64,000 bases of DNA from positions 310,001-374,000 of the forward strand of contig JABCPU010000005.1 of assembly GCA_016800925.1 (NCBI GenBank), read 5' to 3'. The DNA is from Suillus spraguei (Eukaryota > Basidiomycota > Agaricomycetes > Boletales > Suillaceae). The first letter of the stretch is position 1, and the number at the start of each line of letters is the position of its first letter. The position numbers were made by a program, and so were the translations under genes. This document shows positions 23,202 to 35,621 of the stretch, in pieces. The notes under the pieces were generated by a model that was given only the letters and a program-made list of their open reading frames with translations, made no database searches and was not told the DNA's origin.

Positions 23202-25688
23202 CCGTCTGAAATCCATCGACACTACTGCTGTCATCAATTCCGGAGCAGCTGGAACCTTCATCTCTGAAGAGTTTGTGAAACTCCACAAAATCACACGGCA
23301 ACAATTGAAGAAACCTTTCAAAGTCACAACCACTGATGGTACTCTCATAAAAGGAGGACCCACAACCCACTATTGCCTTTTAGTGGTGAAGATCGATGAA
23401 TGAACTATGCATGGAAAGTTCAACATCACTAAACTAGGATGAAGAGACCAAATACTTCTTGGGATCCTCTGGTTACGTGCTATGAATCCAACAATCGATT
23501 GGACAACTGAAACCCTCACGCTCTCTCGGACTCCCAAATCTGAGGAAATTGAAATCAATATTGATACCAACCGACTGAAGGCAGGGTTACCACTCGCTTT
23601 CCCCATCATTTATTGAGATGGAAGAACTTTATCCTTCTGAAGAAGAAGGAGACATTCACACTGCTCATTGAAATGTTCGACACTTCATCTTCTGTACAAG
23701 AACCACCTCGTGTACAATTACCATGTCCCCTGTCACCAATCCCTCGCACAGAAAAGTGCAAGAATGACTCTGAGCCTGAGTATCGGGCCAGACCTGAACC
23801 TATCGAGCAGAGGCCAATAGAAGAACAGAAATATGGAAAGAGAAAAGCAAACAATGAACTACCTGGACAAGAAAAAAATGTGCCGAAACTATCCAAGTAT
23901 TATTCCTGCCGAAAACTTTCCAATCTACTCCCTCAGCTTCGATTGAAGAGATCCCTGATGAAGAAAAACCAATGTCTGAAAACATCGCTGATGAACCCAT
24001 GCCCTCATTGATCCCAACTGAGGATGATGACCAATTCAACACAATGCAGGATGTCTGGCATGCGCCAGAGGTATGCGAAATTTCTTCTTACAAATTAGGA
24101 GATGGAGAATTCCTTGTGGAATATGACATTGACGGAGTTAGTATGTGGATTATTGAAGAAGTATCCATGGACACACCTCTCACATGTGATGGAACTTCCC
24201 GACTCGATCAACTCCCTAACTACTCCACCATCTCCCTTCCTCCTCTGGAATACAGTAATAAGGCTCAGGAATTTGCCACGGATGAGAAGGAAAAGAAAAA
24301 GAAACCCTTTGAAGAACTGGTCCCAGAATACTTGCATGATTTTGTAGACATCTTTGCTAAAGACAGACTACACAAACTACCCCTGAACGCCCTGGAATCA
24401 ATCATCAAATCGATACCAAACCTGGTTTTATTCCCTGCACATCTAAGGTTTACTTGTTATTGGAGAAAGAATGCGCTGCCATCAAAACATTTATTGATGA
24501 AAATATTGCAAAAGGTTTTATATCAGAATTGAAGTCACCCCAAGCTAGTGGCTTCTTCTTCGTAGGAAAGAAAAGTGGAGAATTGCGTCCCTGTCAAGAT
24601 TATCATTACATCAATGATTGGACAGTCAAGAACACTTACCCGCTCCCACTTCCTATTCCTATTTCCCTTGTTGCCCGCCTTCACAATGCACAGTTCTTCA
24701 CAAAAATGGATATTCGGTCCGGTTACAATAACATTTGCATCCATCCTGATGATTGCTGGAAAGCAGCGTTTACCATGGAATTTGGCCTCTTTGAACCGAA
24801 CATCATGTTCTTGGGCCTTTGTAATTCCCTGGCAACTTTCCAAGTGTATATGAATCACACCTTCTAACAAGAAATAAATGAGGGATGGATGGTTATCTAC
24901 ATGGACGATATCCTTATTTTCTCTATGATAATGGCAGAACACCAGGAATGCACCAGATGGGTACTGATGAAGATACAACAGGAACACTTGTTCCTGAAAC
25001 CAGAAAAATGCACTTTTGATGCAGAAGAAGTGGAATACCTCAGAATGATAATTTGTTCTGGCCAAGTTGCTATGGACACTGCCAAAACTAAAGGGATCGC
25101 CGAATGGCCAATTCCGAAATCAGTAAAAGATGTTTGGTCATTCCTCGGTTTTTGCAACTTCTACTGCATGTTCATTTCTCACTACTCTGATACCGCAGGA
25201 CATCCTGGTAGATTCCAAACCAAAGAACTCGTAAAACGTGAAGCCTGGTGGCCCGCTATGGGCTCTTACATCCAGAAATATGTGGAGGGTTGTGCCCTTT
25301 GTCAGCAAATGAAAGCGATACTCACCCTGTCCGACCTCCGCTTACCCCAATTCCCTCATCTGCAACCAGGCCTTTCTCGCAGGTCTCTGTTGATTTAATC
25401 ACTGACCTCCCCCTCACTGGAGGCTTTGACAGTATCATGGTCATGGTAGACCATGGCCTTATGAAGGGGGTAATTATTATCCCTTGTGTAAAAGCCATCA
25501 CCTCTGAAGGCATTGCCAAACTATTTCTGAAGCACGTCTATCGCCGATTTGGATTACATGACAAAGTCATCTCAAATCATGGACCGCAGTTCCTATCTCA
25601 CTTCTCAAAAGAACTTGCTCAACTCCTTGACTATGCCATTGCTCCATCTACCACATACCACCCACAAACCGATGGTCAAACTGAATGG

Positions 25689-26648
25689 TGTAACGAACAT
25701 ATTGGCGCTGGGCTTAAAACCCTATCTTTTGACACTCATCTCATGTCTATATGAGTTACCACTTGTCCATGGCCATCTTACCCCTTTAGTATTACCGGTG
25801 GCATCCCACGCTTACCGCACACCATACCAACTGCTGCACCACGTTCCATGTACCAATGTCCTCCCATGTCCTTGCTGCATCCTCATAGCTCCATTTGGTG
25901 CATCGTTTGTTTTATGTTCATTATCACTGATTCCATGGCAAGTCTTATTACATGTTGCCTCGTGCCGCAGCGCTATGTTTACATATGGCGGTTACTACAC
26001 TCGAGTGCTACTGATCTTGCCTAGAGTATTCCGAGTACATACGATTTGGGATATACATAAGCACTGTGTACCCCGCACAATACAGTACCTGATTTTACCC
26101 CATTGCACATACTATAGGTCAGGATTATTGTCTAGCTCTGGATCTACCCAGTAGTAGACTTAGTCTTTAAAGTTTCCTTACTGCTTGTTAATCAATCACG
26201 CTCGTTCTCCGTTACCGCTGGCATACTGCTGGACTTTTGACTGTTACTTTGACTGAACTTCTCACGCACCGCTACTTTACCACTGAAAGTACCGCGGCCT
26301 TCATTACTGTTTCTTTGCACTGCTTGCAACCTTACCGCTACTGCTGATACCACCGCTCGACATCGCTCACTCGATGCAACTGTTACTGACTATATCTCAA
26401 CCACAGTAGCACCGCTACATACAACACAAGTTCTGGCAGCATCATCGCTGACTGTGGCAACTTACCGCTGACCATGACACTTCATTTGCACATAAGTTTG
26501 ACTTGAACTTGACCATACTAATAGGCATCCCCCTTTAGGGTTGAATGCTCTTGTTTTCACAAGTGAAGCAGACTAGACAGAGCACAGGACTCACATACCA
26601 GCTTAGGCCATGGTTTATCTACAGCCCAGGCTAGGTTGTATCTTTACA
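25689..26648 (+). mobile_element. Solo LTR-D (D2)
   Basis: 960 bp, TGTAACGAACATATTGG to TGTATCTTTACA. It is flanked by ATGG (25685-25688) and ACGG (26649-26652). It lies inside the integrase of A2. Confidence 0.9.
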
Positions 26649-27129
26649 ACGGATCGACCAGGAGCTGGAAACATACCTGTGCATCTATTGCCACAACAAT
26701 CCTGAAGATTGGATAGAGCATCTACCACTCACTGAATTTGTCCATAACCACCAAAAACATGATGCAAGGAATGCATCACCCTTTTACCTAATGATGGGAT
26801 ATGAGCCATGTGCCATCCCTCATCTGATCCCTGACTCCACCATCCCCGCTGCAGAAGATCGAGTACATCTCTGCAAAAGATAAAGAAGAAGCAATCACCT
26901 GTCACAACATCGCCATGCAGATGATAGCTGAATGATCACAAGGAGATAAATACACACCATGGAAGATAGGAGATAAGGTTTGGCTATCAGCAGCTAATCT
27001 TAGACTGAAACTTCCATCTCAGAAGCTTGCACCCAAGGTTTCACTAGAGGGTCCAAAAGGGGAGATTGTTAAAGTTAGAGCACTCTTCAATGATGGGGCA
27101 ATGGTTGGGGCAATGTGCATATTAGTGTT

Positions 27130-28950
27130 CAAGACCCTAAAGGGGGATGCCTATTAGTATGGTCAAGTTCAAGTCAAACTTATGTGCGAATGAAGTGTCG
27201 TGGTCAGCGGTAAGTTGCTGCGGTCAGCGATGATGCCGCCGGAACTAGCATTGTGTGTAGCAGTGCTACCGTGGTCGAGATATAGTCAGTATCAGTTGTG
27301 TTGAGCGAGCAATGTCAAGCGATGATAGCAGCGGTAGTGGTAAGGTTGCGAGCAGTGCAAAGAAACAGTAAAGAAGTCGCAGTACTTTCAGCGGTAAAGT
27401 AGCAGTGCATGAGAAGTTCAGTCAAAGTAACAGTCAAAAGTCCAGCGGTATGCCAGCGGTAACGGAGAATGAGCGTGATAGATTAATGAGTGGTAAAGAA
27501 CTTTAAAGACTATGTCCACTACTGGGTAGATCCAGAGCTAGACAATAATCCTGACCTATAGTACGTGCAATGGTGTAAAATCAGGTGCTGTCTTGTGTGG
27601 GGTACGTGGTGTTTATATCCTAAATCATATGTACTCGGAATACTCTAGGCGAGATCAGTAGTGCTGGAGTGTAGTAACCGCTGTAGCAAGAAAAGTCACG
27701 CTGACCGTCAAAACCCCATTTTTGGCAAGTGTCTCCTTAACGTCTGCGGCAGCAACCAAAGGATTTCCTTATAGTGACAAAATGGCCTTTTTGCTCCGCT
27801 AACACGGAACCGTTCTTCTTCCGCGAACCCTTACCAGATCCTCGCGCCGATGCCCTCATGTCCCATCCTATTCCATCTAGAATCCATTGGTTGCGTAGTT
27901 ACCTCGCTTCCGCCTGTTACTAAACCTACAGCAGGATTTACCTTATATCTCAAGGGGCCGCTGCATGCTGCGCGCCTCATAATTAAGTACCCCGTTTAAT
28001 TTCTTTCTCGCTACCGGACTCGTATAGTTATCTTGTACGTGCTCGCATATGTTAAAAAGGACTGAACATACATACCGTCACTCACTTCCTGTTACATCCC
28101 TTCACTAGGACTTAGTATTAGAAATGCTCGCTAGTTGCAATCTATTTGCATTTGAACATTTCTCCGTTCAAACCACGCTCATTGGTTTAACCGCCAGTAA
28201 CTTTACCACTTGAAGTACCACGCGACTTTCAACTTCACTACTTGTAACCGGACTGCGGCCAGTGATCTCGCTGGGTCACTTTCTCTCTCATCTGCGTTCC
28301 TGCTCATACGGAAGTTGCCGCTACCACTACTGCACCGCCAGTAGTTATAACATTTTCATCTCGCCCAAGCAACTTTGTTCCTGCCCTCGCTAGCTAACCG
28401 TTGCAGCTATCGTTACTGCGCATGTACCACTGACACTGCACTAGTACCGCCAACATACCGCTACCACCATTGTCCTTGGAAATCAGAATCCTCGCAGCCA
28501 TTTTAGTACTTCATTGTTTCCTTTGCACTAACTTAGAAGGAATTACTTCTATCTGCAGTCCTCTTGGGTCGAACATCTCACTCGCGCCTTTAGTAGGATT
28601 AACACTGCACATTATACTTAGGCCAGCACTAGTTTCTTCATTTCACCGCCATATGTAAACATAGTGCTGCGGCACGAGGCAACATGTAATAAGACTTGCC
28701 ATGGAATCAGTGATAATGAACATAAAACAAACAATGCACCAAATGGAGCTATGAGGATGCGGCAAGGACATGGAAGGACATTGGTATGTGGAATGTGGTG
28801 CAGCAGTTGGTATGGTGTGCAGTAAGCGTGGGATGCTGCCAGTAATGCTAAAGGGGTAAGACGGCCATGGACAAGTGGTAACTCCTGTAGACGTTGAGAC
28901 GAGTGTCAAAAAGATGGGGTTTTAAGCCCAGCACCAATATGTTCATTACA
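27130..28950 (-). mobile_element. Truncated LTR-D (D3) carrying LTR-E
   Basis: Minus-orientation LTR-D lacking about 110 bp of its left end; the right end GTTCATTACA at 28950 is followed by ATGG. LTR-E (27682-28645) is inserted in it. Confidence 0.82.
27682..28645 (+). mobile_element. Solo LTR-E (E2)
   Basis: 964 bp, TGTAGCAAGAAAAGTCACG to TTTCTTCATTTCA, with a perfect 4-bp duplication CCGC (27678-27681, 28646-28649). Confidence 0.92.
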
Positions 28951-29837
28951 ATGGGAATATTGTTAATTCATTAGCAAAATGGGCAGGAACGATAGAGATC
29001 ACAGGCATACAAGAAAAAGGAGAATTCGAGGTGTTTGATAGTGGTGGAGGATGGGGACTCCTTTTTGGAAAGCTGATGTTACAAGCATTCAAGGCAAGAC
29101 ATGAGTACAAAATGGACACCATCATTATCGACAGACCAGCACAAGGAGATCAAGCTACACAATCAAATAAGGACACGCCAAACAAGCAAGCAAGCTTAAT
29201 GCTAGACAATAAGCAGTGGGAAAGTGCAGTGGGGGGTTGAAAATACTCTCCTTGAGGCAAGTCTTGACAACTCCTAGCAATAATGGAACACAAGGGACTA
29301 AAGAGAAGTTGGAGCATACACAAACATTAGGTGCACCTTACATTCCAATGGGACAATGGAGACCAATAGGACATCAACAGTGGCATCAAGAGAAGAAATG
29401 AATGAAGCAGTTGTGGTGAAGGGAGGAGAAAGGTAAACAAGCACAAGATCAGATGGACCGCACCACGGGAGAGAGAGAAACAGTGAAACTGAGTGACATT
29501 GGCGTCATCACCAGCATGAAGCTTCAAACCCGGAAGAACAGATACTAGGAGAACTACTGGAACTACCATCAGCAGATCAAGACCCTTCAATATACACACA
29601 GCAAATGAACCTGTTTAAACCAGAGAGAGTAGCAGAAAGTCATTCGACAAGTTACAATCAGGTGACGATATCATGGAGGTTGAAAGACGGGAACTAGAAC
29701 AGTTCATCAAGGACAATGCAGATTCATTCGCACTTTCACTGCGAGAAGTCAATGTTATACTGGGAGCACAACTAACCTTAATGTACAGAAGGCAAGACAT
29801 TTAACCTATGCACCCATCAGAGACCGTATAATGCCGG

Positions 29838-30150
29838 TGTAATGAACATATTTGGCGCTGGGCTTAAAACCCCATATTTTGACACTTGTCTCATGTCTAC
29901 AGGAGTTACCACTTGTCCATGGCCGTCTTACCCCATTTAGCAGTAACCGGGCCGCAGCAACTTACCGCTGACTTCAATGCTTGTTTCGCAAATAAGTTAG
30001 ACTCGAACTTGATCATACTAAATAGGCATCCCCCTTTAGGGTCGAACACTCTTGTTCTTACAAGTGAAGCAGACTAGATGGAGCACAAGACTAACATACT
30101 AGTTTAGGCAGTGGTTTTATCTACAGCCCAAGCTAGGTTGTATCTTTACA
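29838..30150 (+). mobile_element. Internally deleted LTR-D (D4, 313 bp)
   Basis: Both LTR ends are kept (TGTAATGAACATATTTGG and TGTATCTTTACA), but about 640 bp of the middle is missing. It is flanked by CCGG (29834-29837) and CTGG (30151-30154). Confidence 0.85.
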
Positions 30151-30457
30151 CTGGAACAATCTTGGTTTTACAACAAGCAAGTAGAAGAGATGTTGAAAGC
30201 AGGGATCATAGAGCGGGCACCACCAGAACAAGTCAAGTGCACGGCTACAACAGTTATAGCCCAGAAGACCACAAGACAAATGGTCTATTGGAAAGAAGAC
30301 TTGAAGAAAAGGGTCAATGATCAATGTCGAAATGTGGGAAAGGCTCCAGAATTCGAGTTACCTGAATGAGAGGTACCACAAAGCACAGAACACTTTGAGT
30401 TTGAGTGAAGGACCATGGAAGTGGAGAATATGTCAAAATTTTGCACAACTGAATAAG

Positions 30458-30933
30458 TGTTACAATCGTACGTGCCCCTATTCATTGTCCCTTTATTTCT
30501 TTACTTGTACATCATGTCACATGACTATGACTCATATGCTCAACGCATCTGTACAAACATGCCTTCCTTATTAGGATACGCAGCTACGTTCTCACGGTTA
30601 CTTGGTCTGTGCGCACATATTGGCCTATTTAAGCACAGTGTACTTGTAGTAGATTCCCTACTTTAATCTTACTGGGTTTTACCTGGAATCTCCTTCGCTT
30701 AGGTCTCCAACCTAAGTCGTCTTGAATCGTCTCTAAGTCTAAGCACTCCTTAGCCTTAGTCTCTATTCTCGTAAAGAACCTCTTGGACTTATCCTTGAGG
30801 CCAGAACCTTGATTGTACTTGGAACGCGTTCCTTGTACTTTCACCTTGTCTTCTTCTGGACATTGTAAGAACTTCCCAGCAGACCATCTGTGTCTTCTCA
30901 CTGTCGCTGGAGATGCCACCCCAGTTCGTAACA
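30458..30933 (+). mobile_element. Solo LTR-A (A4)
   Basis: 476 bp, TGTTACAATCGTACG to GTTCGTAACA, with a perfect 5-bp duplication ATAAG (30453-30457, 30934-30938). It interrupts the RT of element F. Confidence 0.93.
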
Positions 30934-32487
30934 ATAAGGTAACAGAAGTTGCACCAATGATACAAGGAGACATATTGGCAAAGCAACAACACCTTAGTGG
31001 ACATTGATACATTTCAGTATTCGATTTTGCAGCTGGATATTATATTGGTCGAGGTACCAGAACAGTGAAAACCATATCTGGCATTCTACGTTGAAGGACG
31101 AGGCTATTTCTGGTATAGAAGAATGCCAATGGGGATTACAGGAGCACCCACAGCATTCTGTGAAGTGTTAGCAGCAAGACTCCATGATCTTTTGGTAACA
31201 TATTTTATGGAATTGTTCATGGACGATGGAGGTTGCACAGCTGATACATTTAGGGATATGATGAACAAGTTAGCGATTATATTCACTCGGTTCAGAGAGT
31301 GTGGGTTCTCAATAGCTCCAGGAAAGATAAAGTTCTGCATATCAGAAACGGAATTTGCAGGGGGCACCATTGGACAAGAAGGGGTAAAACCAGATCTAAC
31401 CAAACTTACAGCGATTGTAAATTGGCCAAGACCAGTGAATGCAATGGGACTGATGTCATTCTTAGGACTCACAGGTTTTTACAGATCACTGATAAATGCC
31501 TACATGAAATGAGAAGGCCCTCTATGGGATCTATGACTCAAGGTTCTGTTGAATAGTTCATATAACAAGACTGCATATCGCAAAGCAATGACTGACTTTC
31601 AACTTGATCAATATTGGGCTACAGAACATACTGACACATTTTTAGACCTCGAAGCAGCTATTACAGCAAGACTGGTGCTTCAAGCACCAAGGTATGATGG
31701 GTCAGTATTCATTGTAACATCGGATGGGTGTATAGAAGGATTCGCGGCAGTTTTGTCGCAACAGGTGAAAGTACAAACACCTACTGGGAAATGGATTGAG
31801 CACATACATCCAATAGGTTTTGTGTCGAAGAGGACATCACAAATGGAAAGGAAGTACAAATCTTACTTGTTAGAGTTTGCAGCACTAAAACTCAGTTTAG
31901 ATAAATTTTCAGGGATAATTTGGGGCTTCCAGTCGAGGTTGAAACAGATTGTAATGCATTAAAGGACACCCTGCTGAACCCAACATTAAACGTAGCACAT
32001 GCACGTTGGAGAGAGGGTATACTGGCATACAATATAGTGGATGTGAGAGACATTCTGGGGAAGTTGAATGTTGTTGCAGATGGACTTAGCCATAAATGGG
32101 AAGGAATACTGCCAATGACAGGGGACAGTAGTGAGTGGACGGTAAGTGAGGATTGGGAGGCTTGGACGGGACTAGCAAATGATGTGATGCTCGTGACATC
32201 AATAGACCCAGCAATAGAAAACCTTCAGACATGACTTGCTAACGAGCCAGTGTTTCTGGAGGTTATTGATGCCATTTGTAACCTAGATCAAGACAAGGAC
32301 ATATGGGAAAAATGACGAGCAAGACATCGGGCATCACAGTATATCATTGAAGATGAGAAGCTATGGCACTTGAAAGGAGGAACAGAAACCAGAGCAAGAG
32401 CCAAGGTAGAGTGTATATTGAAAGAAGAAGCAAAAATTTTAGCAGAAAAAGAACATACTGAAGGAGGTCATTGAGGTAGGGACACAG

Positions 32488-33431
32488 TGTAGCGAGAAAA
32501 GTCATGCTGACTGTCAAAACCCTGTTTTCAACAAGCGTCTTGTTAACGTCTGCGGCAGCAACCGAAGGATTTCCTTATAGCGATAAAATAGCCTTTTCGC
32601 TCCGCTAATGCGGAACCATTCTTCTTCTGCAGACCCTTACTGGATCCTCATGCTGATGCCCTCATGTCCCGTCCTATTCCGTCTAGAATCCATTGGTGCA
32701 TAGTTACCTCGCTTCCGCCATTACTAAACCTACAACAGGATTTACCTTATATTGCAAGGGGCTGCTGCACGCTGCGCACCTCATAATTAAGTACCCCGTT
32801 TATTTTCTTTCTCGCTACCGGACTCGCATAGTTATCTCGTATGCGCTTGCATATGTTAAAAAGGACTGAACATACATACCATCACTCACTTCCTGTTACA
32901 TCCCTTCACTAGGACTTAGTATCAGAAACGCTCACTAGTCTCAATCTATTTGCATTTGAACTCTTCTCCGTTCAAACCACGCTCATTGATTTAACCACCG
33001 GTAACTTTACTGCTCAAAGTACCGTGCGACTTTTGACTTCACTACTCGTAACTGGACTGTGGCCAGTGATCTCGCTGGGTCGCTTTCTCTCTCATCTGCA
33101 TTCCCGCTCGTATGGAAGTTGCCGCTACTGCTACTGCACCGCTGGTAGTTATAACATTTTCATCTCACCCAAGCAACTTTGTTCCTGCCCTTGCTAGCTA
33201 ACCATTGCAGCTATCGTTACCCCGCGTGTACCGCTGACACTGCACTAGTACCGCCGCTAACCTCGGAAATCAGAATCCTCACAGCCATTTTAGTACTTCA
33301 TTGTTTCCTTCGCACTAACTTAGAAGGAATTGCTTCTATCTGCAGTCCTCTTGGGTCGAACATCTCACTCGCTCCTTTAGTAGGATTAATGCTGCGCTTA
33401 TACTTAGGCCAGCGCTAGTTTCTTCATTTCA
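32488..33431 (+). mobile_element. Solo LTR-E (E3)
   Basis: 944 bp, between RNase H and integrase of element F. The flanks are ACAG and GCGG, differing by two transitions. Confidence 0.85.
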
Positions 33432-34947
33432 GCGGTGAAGATGATGCTATTGGACCAGATTTGTAGTCTGAAGCTGGACACTTAAATTATGGAGGCTATA
33501 TGAAACTGCACTAAGTGTAAAAGTGTTGGTTCAACACATTTACACTCACTATTAGAACCAATCACCAGGAGACACCTGTTTGAATTATTAGTGGGCGACT
33601 ATCTGGCACTTCCTAAAGGGAAGGGTGGATATAGCACATTAGGAGTATACTTGGACATTTTTTCTCAACACACCTGGGTATTCAAATATAAAACAGTAGG
33701 CAGTGCAAAGGCAACAATGAATAGCCTCAATGGAATCTTCAATGCATTTATGCCATCGGAAACCTTTATGACAGACGGCGGGAGGCAGGGACTTCAATAA
33801 TGATGCAGTAAGGGCATTATGCGAAGCACAACAATGTAAACTGCACATCATGGCAGCTTACTCTCCATGGGTAAATGGTCTGGTTGAAGGAACTAATAAG
33901 TTATTCTTGCACGCTTTAAAGAGATTATGCGCACCAGATATGGGAGAAGACAGTGAACAGCAAGGAGCATCTTGGGATAAACTCCCAATGAAATGGCCAG
34001 ACTACCTTGATAACGCAGTTCACACTCTAAATCACCATTTGTTACCAGCACTAAAATTTTCTCCTAAGGAATTGCTTCTTGGCCTCATGGCAAACACACC
34101 GTGAACAAGGATAGAAGACAGTGCTCCGACGCTGAGACAATCAGACGTATTGATGCAGATGGCATATGTGGAGCAACAGCGACTGGACAGCTATGAGGAG
34201 ATGGTTCGACACACCATCAAGCATAAAGTGGCATTTGATAAGAGAATTTTACAAAGAATGCCCAGTGAGGTTATTTTCAAAGTTGGTCAATTGGTTCAAG
34301 TATACTGCAATGATTTAGATTATACCTTCAAAATGGAATGGAAGCTAGTACCTAAATGGTTGGTTCCATGCTGAATTCAATCAAGAAATCTCAATTCATA
34401 CAAACTGGAGATGCTGGAGGGAAGACCAATACAAGGAGAATTTAGCGCAAGGCACTGTAACAAACATATTGGCGCTGGGCTTAAAACCCCATCTTTTGAC
34501 ACTCATCTCATGTCTACAGGAGTTACCACTTGTCCATGGCCGTCTTACCCCTTTAGCAGTACCGGCGGCATCCCATGCTTACCGCACACTGTACTGACTA
34601 CCACACCTTGTTCCACGTACCAATGTCCTTCCATGTCCTTGCCGCATCCACATAGCTCCATTTGGTGTGTCGTTTGTTTTATGTTCATTATCACTGATTC
34701 CATGGCAAGCCTTATGACATGTTGCCTCATGCCGCAGTGCCTCGCGCTATGTTTACTTATGGCGGTTACTACACTCCAGTGCTACTGATCTCGCCTAGAG
34801 TATTCCGAGTACATATGATTTAGGATATAAGCACCACATACCCCACACAATACAGTACCTGATTTTACACCATTGCACATACTATAGGTCAGGATTGTCT
34901 AGCTCTGGATCTACCCAGTAGTGGACTTAGTCTTTAAAGTTCTTTAT

Positions 34948-35422
34948 TGTTATAATCGTACGTGCCCCTATTCATTCTCTCTTTGTTTCCCTACTTGTAT
35001 ATCATATCACATGACTCTGACTCATATGCTCAACGCATCTGTACTATAGTTGCCTTCCTTATTTGGATATGCACTTACTTTCTCACGTCTCTCTTGGTCC
35101 GTGCGCACATATTGGCCTATTTAAGCACGTTGTACTTGTAGTAGATTCTTTACTTTAATCTTACTGGGTTTTACCTGGAACTTCCTTTGCTTAGATCTCC
35201 AACCTAAGTCGTCTTGAATCGTCTCTAAGTCTAAGCACTCCTTAGTCTTAGTCTCTATTCTTGTAGAACCTCTTAGACTTGTCTTTGAGGCCGAACCCTT
35301 GATCGTACTTGGAACACGTTCCTTGTACTTTCACCTTGTCCTCTTCTGGACATTGTAGAACTTCCCAGCAGACCGTCTGTGTCTTTTCACTGTCGCTGGT
35401 GATGCCACCCCAGTTCGTAACA
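34948..35422 (+). repeat. 5' LTR-A of element A3 with promoter features
   Basis: A TATA-like TATTTAAG lies at 35118-35125. ACTTTAATCTT at 35152-35162, 34 nt downstream, is the likely RNA 5' end, because it is complementary to the primer binding site. Confidence 0.93.
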
Positions 35423-35434
35423 AAAGATTAAAGT
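35423..35434 (+). other. Primer binding site of A3, self-priming type
   Basis: AAAGATTAAAGT directly follows the 5' LTR. Its last 11 nt are the exact reverse complement of LTR positions 35152-35162. It does not look like a tRNA 3' end. This arrangement is known from the Tf1/sushi group of chromodomain elements. Confidence 0.72.
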
Positions 35435-35621
35435 CCTATCTGATCGTTGACTATCCAGTCTTCGACCCCGAACCCTGATTGCTTAGATAAGCAGATTAGC
35501 GTACGCGTACGCTAAAACCGATTGTCAAGAGAAGCCCTCTGACAGAAGACAAGCCCTAACGGACAGCAAGATAGCGCGTGTAGGCACCGAGAAAGTATAA
35601 CTCACCAGATGAATCGCCAAC

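Larger units (their letters stand above)
18250..27045 (+). mobile_element. Ty3/gypsy chromodomain retrotransposon A2, 3' truncated
   Basis: A plus-strand relative of A1 and A3 with a 5' LTR-A (18250-20288), gag, protease, RT, integrase and the start of the post-integrase region. It ends abruptly near 27045 against element F; no 3' LTR is present. Solo LTRs B1, C1, E1 and D2 are nested in it. Confidence 0.88.
22143..27045 (+). pseudogene. Pol of element A2, RNase H deleted
   Basis: The -1 frame opens FLAWGNKKSMYVSPN. The protease is split by LTR-E and again has NSG in place of DSG (VINSGAAGTFISEEF, 23235-23280). RT lies at 24454-24867 and continues from 24889 with an intact YMDDILIF. Directly after FISHYSDTA (about 25194) the reading jumps to GHPGRFQTKELVKREAWW of the integrase zinc domain. 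The RNase H region present in A1 and A3 is therefore missing. The integrase core (25330-25688) is cut by LTR-D and resumes at 26649. Confidence 0.88.
27046..34455 (+). pseudogene. Second Ty3/gypsy element (family F), protease-RT-RNase H-integrase, fragmented
   Basis: Order along the plus strand: a protease piece with LEGPKGEIVKVRALF (27046-27130); after LTR-D, EGEFEVFDSGGGWGLLFGK-like sequence (28951-29240); a degenerate linker; RT start near 30151-30457. RT then runs 30934-31512, with FDFAAGYY, FWYRRMPMGITGAPTAFCEV and a FMDDGG catalytic motif. RNase H (31549-32234) has VTSDGCIEGFAAVLSQQ and RKWEG-like ends. Integrase (33432-34455) has LLVGDYLALPKGKGGY, FMTDGG and VNGLVEGTNKLFLHALK, which give the DDE triad, then FSPKELLLGL. 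The N-terminal part and both LTRs are absent, and frame changes and stops abound. It differs clearly from element A and shows no chromodomain. Confidence 0.85.
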
